Below, one piece after another: positions 15,370-19,337 of a stretch of DNA of 19,337 nucleotides. Location of the stretch: NCBI GenBank assembly GCA_002339165.1, contig DDJS01000075.1, positions 7,905 through 27,241 on the forward strand, in the 5' to 3' direction. The notes under the pieces were generated by a model, which worked only from the letters and a program-made list of their open reading frames with translations, was not told the DNA's origin and did no database searches. The translations under genes were made by a program, and so were the position numbers. Numbering within the stretch: the first letter of the stretch is position 1; every line of letters begins with the position of its first letter. The DNA comes from Cellvibrionales bacterium UBA2618. GTDB taxonomy: Bacteria; Pseudomonadota; Gammaproteobacteria; Pseudomonadales; Porticoccaceae.

Positions 15370-16461
15370 ATGGACCTCGAACAACGACCAGCGCCGATGC
15401 CTATTCAGGGCATCGAAGCGGAAATAAATCAGCCCTCGACCGACACAGTTGCGCGCACGTCGCGCGATATTATAGCCACCTTGGAGCTAAAACCGTCGAT
15501 ACCGCCCAAGCGCACTCGACGACTGCAGCAGGGCGAAAAATTGCGCAGCGCCGACAAGGTTGAGCGCATTCCGGTCAAAGTCATTCCGACCACCGAAATA
15601 CAACGCAAGCCGGCATGGATGCGCGTGCGTTTATCGGCATCCCCCAAGGTAAAAATCGTCAAAGACGTGCTGCGCAAACATAAAATGGCGACCGTATGCG
15701 AGGAGGCCGCCTGCCCAAATTTGAATGAATGCTTCAGCCACGGCACCGCGACCTTTATGATCATGGGCGAAATTTGCACCCGGCGTTGCCCCTTTTGCGA
15801 CGTCGGTCACGGCAAACCGAATCCACTCGACATCGAGGAACCGGGCAATCTAGCAAGGGCGATAGCCGAGATGAAACTGAAGTACGTGGTCATAACCTCG
15901 GTCGATCGTGACGATTTACGCGATGGCGGCGCGCAACACTTTGCCGACTGCATCAGCGCCGCGAGAGCCCTGTCTCCGAGTTTAAAAGTCGAGGTGTTGG
16001 TGCCGGACTTCCGCGGCCGTATGGCACCGGCACTGGACATTCTCAGCCACACGCCACCCGACGTGTTTAATCATAATATGGAGACCGTACCGCGCCTTTA
16101 TCGCGAGGCCCGACCGGGAGCCAACTATCAGTGGTCGCTGAAACTGCTGGCTGAATATGCGCGACAAAACCCCGGCGTGCCCACAAAATCCGGTTTAATG
16201 GTCGGCCTCGGCGAGAGTAAAGACGAAATGTTCCGAACCTTTGATGATCTGCGACAACACGATGTAGCGATGCTCACGGTTGGGCAATATTTGCAACCCT
16301 CCGTCAATCATTTGCCGGTCGATCGCTTCGTCCACCCAGATGAGTTTGCCGAATACACCGAGTACGCCTTATCCGTCGGTTTTCAGCAGGCCGCCTGTGG
16401 TCCACTGGTGCGCTCCAGCTATCATGCCGACAAGCAGGCCCGTGGTGAGCCAATCACCTAA
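15370..16461 (+). CDS. lipA: lipoyl synthase
   Basis: Radical-SAM enzyme that inserts two sulfur atoms into protein-bound octanoate to give lipoate. Both iron-sulfur sites are visible: the auxiliary cluster cysteines C110, C115 and C121, and the radical-SAM CxxxCxxC (C136, C140, C143). The C-terminal RSSYHAD holds the conserved serine ligand of the auxiliary cluster. It is 363 residues, longer than the roughly 320-340 of common relatives. Similarity to relatives becomes evident near residue 50 (RRLQQGEKLRSADK), so about 40 residues at the N-terminus are an apparently disordered extension. An internal ATG at 15397 would shorten it by nine. The last eight bases overlap the convergent gene. Confidence 0.97.
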   Translation: MDLEQRPAPMPIQGIEAEINQPSTDTVARTSRDIIATLELKPSIPPKRTRRLQQGEKLRSADKVERIPVKVIPTTEIQRKPAWMRVRLSASPKVKIVKDVLRKHKMATVCEEAACPNLNECFSHGTATFMIMGEICTRRCPFCDVGHGKPNPLDIEEPGNLARAIAEMKLKYVVITSVDRDDLRDGGAQHFADCISAARALSPSLKVEVLVPDFRGRMAPALDILSHTPPDVFNHNMETVPRLYREARPGANYQWSLKLLAEYARQNPGVPTKSGLMVGLGESKDEMFRTFDDLRQHDVAMLTVGQYLQPSVNHLPVDRFVHPDEFAEYTEYALSVGFQQAACGPLVRSSYHADKQARGEPIT

Positions 16462-16825
16462 CTTTTGGGTCACCAGCGGCGACGTATACCCACGCTTGCC
16501 GTGCGGACGTACAACGCGCTAAAACGCGCTGGTAATCGTTCACCTCGTAATAGTCAGCGTTCAGCAGTTCAGCTTCGCTGATCGACAAAACCATTCCCTC
16601 AACCAGATCGCTGGGATTGCTGGTCGCCACCAAAATGGAGTGACAATCGCTACCACTGGTACGAATCACCTCGGCATCGACAATCTTGATGGTGTCCACG
16701 CGATACCCGCAGAGCGCGTCGCACACGCCATCGAGGCGGCGGCCAAACGTTGCTAACTGTACCGACGGTAATTGCAAAGTGCCATAGGAAAATAGCCGCA
16801 CCGGATAGTTCGAGTGGTCAGCCAT
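16454..16825 (-). CDS. gamma-glutamylcyclotransferase (AIG2-like) family protein
   Basis: Small protein of 123 residues with the GGCT/AIG2 fold signature: LFSYGTLQLP at 11-20 (the YGTL substrate-binding loop) and ADYYEVNDYQRV around 90-101, where E94 is at the position of the general acid/base. Family members release 5-oxoproline from gamma-glutamyl amines or peptides, but many bacterial copies have no defined substrate. It begins six bases after the stop of the small gene upstream on the same strand, whose last codons (GAGGAT) serve as its ribosome binding site. The 3' end overlaps lipA by eight bases in convergent orientation. Family assignment is good; the reaction is inferred. Confidence 0.85.
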   Translation of the reverse strand: MADHSNYPVRLFSYGTLQLPSVQLATFGRRLDGVCDALCGYRVDTIKIVDAEVIRTSGSDCHSILVATSNPSDLVEGMVLSISEAELLNADYYEVNDYQRVLARCTSARQAWVYVAAGDPKVR

Positions 16826-16831
16826 CGGCAG

Positions 16832-17146
16832 TTAATCCTCGACCCAAACTTCTCTTAAGGGTTCACCAAAATCGTCATAGATGATTTTCTTTCGCGGCCG
16901 GTTGCGCGATTTGACGGCAGTCGGCGCCTTTGCCTGTTTTTTTCGACTATCGATGGCCGACACTACGTCGTTCAGGTAAGTCCTCACCTGCGGTGGTTGT
17001 CCACTGACGAACACCGCCCTCGAACGCGGTTGATCGGCCAACTCGGCCGACTCTCCCGCCACGTGCTGCTTTATCTCACCACCGCGGGAGAGAAACTCCT
17101 CAGTTTTGCGAACGATATCTCTACGAATGGAGTTCTTACTGGGCAT
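16832..17146 (-). CDS. small uncharacterised protein with EEFLSRGG motif
   Basis: Not firmly recognised. From ATG 17146 it is 104 residues. The N-terminal third is a charged helix, RRDIVRKTEEFLSRGGEIKQ; the middle is polar and probably flexible; residues about 55-76 (PQVRTYLNDVVSAIDSRK) may form a second helix; a basic stretch rich in Lys and Arg precedes the acidic end LREVWVED. The EEFLSRGG segment recalls, from memory, the core helix of SutA, a small RNA-polymerase-binding protein of Pseudomonas, and similar segments in other small gammaproteobacterial proteins; this is a hypothesis. An upstream ATG at 17182 lacks a ribosome binding site, whereas ATG 17146 has GAGGGA six bases ahead. It is coupled to the cyclotransferase-like gene. 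Confidence 0.78.
   Translation of the reverse strand: MPSKNSIRRDIVRKTEEFLSRGGEIKQHVAGESAELADQPRSRAVFVSGQPPQVRTYLNDVVSAIDSRKKQAKAPTAVKSRNRPRKKIIYDDFGEPLREVWVED
16835..16840 (-). promoter_or_regulatory. ribosome binding site embedded in the preceding stop region
   Basis: On the minus strand GAGGAT, which encodes the last Glu-Asp of the upstream small protein, lies nine bases before the ATG of the cyclotransferase-like gene. This arrangement points to translational coupling of the two genes. Confidence 0.6.
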
Positions 17147-17152
17147 CGAGCG

Positions 17153-17158
17153 TCCCTC
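17153..17158 (-). promoter_or_regulatory. ribosome binding site deciding the start of the small gene
   Basis: GAGGGA on the minus strand lies six bases before ATG 17146 and supports that start over the in-frame ATG at 17182. Confidence 0.65.
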
Positions 17159-17191
17159 GGCAAAATAAACAGCAACTTTCATTTTAACAAA

Positions 17192-17197
17192 ATTATC
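17192..17197 (-). promoter_or_regulatory. candidate -10 box for the small gene and cyclotransferase pair
   Basis: GATAAT on the minus strand matches the -10 consensus at five of six positions. Transcription from it would start near 17185, about 40 bases before the preferred ATG at 17146. No convincing -35 box is seen, so this is tentative. Confidence 0.28.
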
Positions 17198-17242
17198 CCG
17201 ACAAGCAAAACAACCGCCGATTGGGCACGCTAAAAAATTGCA

Positions 17243-18307
17243 CTAGGGTGGCAAAAGCGTCATCTGCGAGCCGGTTTGTCCATCGCGGTTATCGATAAAA
17301 CGCACGCCTAAACCGAGCAATCGCACAGGTCTAGAGCCCCTCTCCCATGCCTCCAATAGCATTTCTTGGTAACTTTGGAGAGATATTTCACGACACAACG
17401 GGCGCTCCAGCGTCGTGCTAGAAAAGTCGTCAAATTTTATTTTAATAAATTGCTTGGTGACCCAATAACCGCTGTCAATGCGCTGTAAACGCACGTGTAA
17501 TTCGCTCAACAACTCAGGAATACGCCGCATACAGGCCGCACAGTCGGCTAAATCTGAGCTAAAGGTACGCTCCACACTGAGGGATTTTCGTCGGCTATTG
17601 GCATTCACCTCACGCTCATCAATACCGCGACACAGCGCGTGCAATCGCGCGCCAAAACTACCAAAGTCTCTCGCCAAGTCTGATAACTTCAAGCGTTGCA
17701 GGTCTGCGCAAGTCTCTATACCGATGCGCTGCAATTTCTTTTTTGTGACCTCGCCGACGCCAAAGATACGCATCACCGGCAGGGTTTTGATGAATTCATC
17801 AACCCGATCGGGAGTGATCACGTACTGACCGTTGGGTTTGTTGATATCGCTGGCGATCTTAGCCAAAAATTTATTCGGTGCGATGCCGGCCGATGCGGTG
17901 ACCCCGACCTCGGCCTCGATCACCTGACGTATTTCACTGGCCAACAACGTCGCGCTGCCGCGATGTAATTCAGAATCACTGGCATCGAGAAAAGCCTCGT
18001 CCAGAGAGAGCGGCTCAACTCGGTCTGTATAGCGCAGAAAGATGCTTCTGATCGCCAGTGCCGCCTCCCGATACTTGGCCATAGCCGTCGGCAGAACCAC
18101 CAAATCGGGACACAATTTAAGCGCCTGACCGGTCGGCATTGCCGACCTAACCCCAAATTCACGCGCCCGATAGTTGCAAGTCGCAACAACCCCGCGACGC
18201 TCCCGGTTGCCGCCCACGGCTATCGGCAGAGAAGCCAACGACGGGTCATCGCGAACCTCTACGGCCGCGTAAAAACAGTCGCAGTCACAGTGTATGATTT
18301 TGCGCAT
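17243..18307 (-). CDS. dinB: DNA polymerase IV (Y-family translesion polymerase)
   Basis: Error-prone polymerase that bypasses damaged bases. From ATG 18307 it has 354 residues, matching E. coli DinB (351) at its MRKIIH start; a TTG seven codons upstream is less likely. Catalytic acidic residues fall at the E. coli positions: D8 in HCDCDCFYAAVE, and D103 and E104 in SLDEAFLD. The steric-gate position is Y13, where E. coli has phenylalanine. The helix-hairpin-helix region IFGVGEVTKKKLQRIGI and the little-finger domain (from about 240) are complete. The end SQMTLLPP fits a beta-clamp-binding peptide. I see no CTGT-N8-ACAG LexA box upstream. Confidence 0.97.
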   Translation of the reverse strand: MRKIIHCDCDCFYAAVEVRDDPSLASLPIAVGGNRERRGVVATCNYRAREFGVRSAMPTGQALKLCPDLVVLPTAMAKYREAALAIRSIFLRYTDRVEPLSLDEAFLDASDSELHRGSATLLASEIRQVIEAEVGVTASAGIAPNKFLAKIASDINKPNGQYVITPDRVDEFIKTLPVMRIFGVGEVTKKKLQRIGIETCADLQRLKLSDLARDFGSFGARLHALCRGIDEREVNANSRRKSLSVERTFSSDLADCAACMRRIPELLSELHVRLQRIDSGYWVTKQFIKIKFDDFSSTTLERPLCREISLQSYQEMLLEAWERGSRPVRLLGLGVRFIDNRDGQTGSQMTLLPP

Positions 18308-18338
18308 CGCACACCCGTCAAAAGCCAATTGAGACCCT

Positions 18339-18355
18339 GGCGAGTCTGCCTCGCC
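18339..18355. other. 6-bp inverted repeat upstream of dinB
   Basis: GGCGAG (18339-18344) and CTCGCC (18350-18355) form a perfect six-pair GC-rich stem with a five-base loop in the gap between the small membrane-protein gene and dinB. No T-run follows on the minus strand, so it is at most a weak or rho-assisted terminator, or an element in the dinB leader. Confidence 0.35.
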
Positions 18356-18387
18356 GAAAGGTTACTAAAGAATACCTGCCGGCGAAA

Positions 18388-18747
18388 TTAAGCGTCGCTC
18401 AACGAGTACGTCGTGATAAAAAACCCGCCCAAGCACAACAGCCATAACCACAGCACCATGCCCACCACTGGCACTCCCAGCAACATCCATACACTGCCAA
18501 GCATCAGCACGCTAGAAACGCGCGGTAGACGAATACCTGTGGCGCTCGGTATGGCCGAGTCAAAGGGGACTAACGCGTTGGCCAACGGCGTCAACGCGAC
18601 CGACAAAAGCCCCAAGTAGTAGTGCTGCATTGCATCGTCCAAACCATTCGCCAGCGCCCAACTGTAACTGCTGTAAAGCGCCACGCACATATTGCACAGA
18701 TGATAAAGCCCATGACCGAGGAGGGCTGCTGGCGTCCGGTAGCGCAT
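18388..18747 (-). CDS. small hydrophobic membrane protein, unrecognised
   Basis: I do not recognise this family. From ATG 18747 it is 119 residues and strongly hydrophobic, with likely membrane segments at about 9-32, 43-60, 77-93 and 95-112. The first carries an unusual GHGLYHLCNMCVALYSSYSW stretch with two histidines and two cysteines. A short polar loop with FDSAIPSATGIRLPR separates the second and third segments. The start lies eight bases after the stop of the RND permease on the same strand, with GAGGG overlapping that stop at a long 12-base spacing. The tight spacing suggests cotranscription with the efflux pump. The frame is open further upstream inside the permease gene, but that part is not expected to be translated. 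Confidence 0.65.
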   Translation of the reverse strand: MRYRTPAALLGHGLYHLCNMCVALYSSYSWALANGLDDAMQHYYLGLLSVALTPLANALVPFDSAIPSATGIRLPRVSSVLMLGSVWMLLGVPVVGMVLWLWLLCLGGFFITTYSLSDA

Positions 18748-18755
18748 ATTGACCG

Positions 18756-19337
18756 CTAACCCTCTATCGACGATGGCGGCGAAAATCGCCGCTGCAGCGT
18801 TGCCGGTAACAACAGCATAGCCGGGGTCAGCAACAGAGTCATCAGCGTCGATAACGCCAGTCCATTGACAATCGCGCTGGCCAGCGGCTGCCACCATGAG
18901 ACGATCATGCCGCCGCTTTCCCAGCTACGGTTGACAATATCGACGCTCAGGCCGTTGGCCAATGGCAGCAGGCCGATAATGGTGGTTATGGTGGTTAGCA
19001 TAACCGGTCGAAAGCGTGATTTTGCCGCGTTATAGACAGCCTGCTCGGCGGTCATATTGGACTCACTATTGCGTAGATAATTGTACGTATCGATCAGCAC
19101 GATATTGTTATTGACAACAATACCCGCCAGCGCAACGATCCCCACGCCCGTCAGCACTGTGCTGAAGACCGCTTGGCTAATCAACAGGCCGAGTAGCACC
19201 CCAGCTATCGACATAACCACCGAAAAGAGAATCAAAAACGCCTGATAAAAGCTGTTGAACTGAGTCAACATCATAATCAACATGACCGCCATTGCCATAC
19301 TAAATGCTGTGCTTAAAAAAGCTGCCGAATCTGCCTG
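18756..19337 (-). CDS. RND-family efflux permease, C-terminal fragment cut by the window edge
   Basis: The last 193 residues of a resistance-nodulation-division transporter; the frame remains open through base 19337, so the 5' part lies beyond the window. Visible are TQFNSFYQAFLILFSVVMS, LTGVGIVALAGIVVNNNIVLIDTYNYLR (the conserved loop-helix near TM11) and RFRPVMLTTITTIIGLLPLA, followed by the closing helix ending in LTPAMLLLP. The family uses proton flow to drive export across the cell envelope as trimers with a periplasmic adaptor. The NNNIVLIDTYN signature, rather than the AcrB-type sequence, points to the hydrophobe/amphiphile efflux branch of the marine-type RND pumps, but the substrate is unknown. 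Confidence 0.93.
   Translation of the reverse strand, partial: QADSAAFLSTAFSMAMAVMLIMMLTQFNSFYQAFLILFSVVMSIAGVLLGLLISQAVFSTVLTGVGIVALAGIVVNNNIVLIDTYNYLRNSESNMTAEQAVYNAAKSRFRPVMLTTITTIIGLLPLANGLSVDIVNRSWESGGMIVSWWQPLASAIVNGLALSTLMTLLLTPAMLLLPATLQRRFSPPSSIEG

Noticed and set aside
1..19337. A hidden defence, mobile or biosynthetic system
   Set aside because: Nearly every base belongs to housekeeping genes in conserved order; no transposase, integrase, toxin-antitoxin pair, direct-repeat array or unusual composition block was seen.

Overview
This is an ordinary, gene-dense chromosomal segment of a gammaproteobacterium with moderate GC. The central block proA-nadD-rsfS-rlmH-mrdA-rodA-mltB-rlpA-dacA-ybeD-lipB-lipA has, from memory, the same order as the Pseudomonas aeruginosa locus running from proA to lipA. 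E. coli has a similar block without mltB and proA. Sequence style and gene content fit the Pseudomonadales/Cellvibrionales part of the class, probably an aquatic member; the genus cannot be named from the sequence alone.

Layout. Left part (minus strand): a TauE/SafE-type membrane permease (88-846), a PlsC-like acyltransferase (935-1540) and release factor 3, prfC (1575-3152). A 169-bp divergent gap then leads to hemH (plus, 3322-4338). hemH converges on, and overlaps by 4 bp, a class II-like sirtuin (minus, 4335-5150). The sirtuin is divergent from the long plus-strand block that starts with proA at 5265.

Central block (5265-16461, all plus). Most junctions are a few bases or overlapping, so much of it is probably cotranscribed from a promoter with a perfect TATAAT at 5220-5225. 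It joins proline synthesis (proA), NAD synthesis (nadD), ribosome maturation and silencing (rlmH, rsfS), the cell-elongation peptidoglycan machine (PBP2 and RodA), wall remodelling (MltB, RlpA, DacA) and lipoate attachment (YbeD, LipB, LipA). Four genes start with GTG or TTG.

Right part (minus strand). A gamma-glutamylcyclotransferase-like gene (16454-16825) overlaps the end of lipA. It is coupled to a small uncharacterised basic protein (16832-17146). Then come dinB (17243-18307), an unrecognised small membrane protein (18388-18747) and the C-terminal end of an RND efflux permease that runs off the window (18756-19337).

I found no mobile element, CRISPR array, tRNA, rRNA or phage gene, and no gene-free stretch over 300 bases; the longest gap is 169 bp. 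I see no clear new multi-gene system. The points most worth a second look are a LysM domain nested inside MltB, the small protein with an EEFLSRGG helix motif, the small membrane protein behind the RND pump, and the sirtuin placed back-to-back with a nadD-containing operon.
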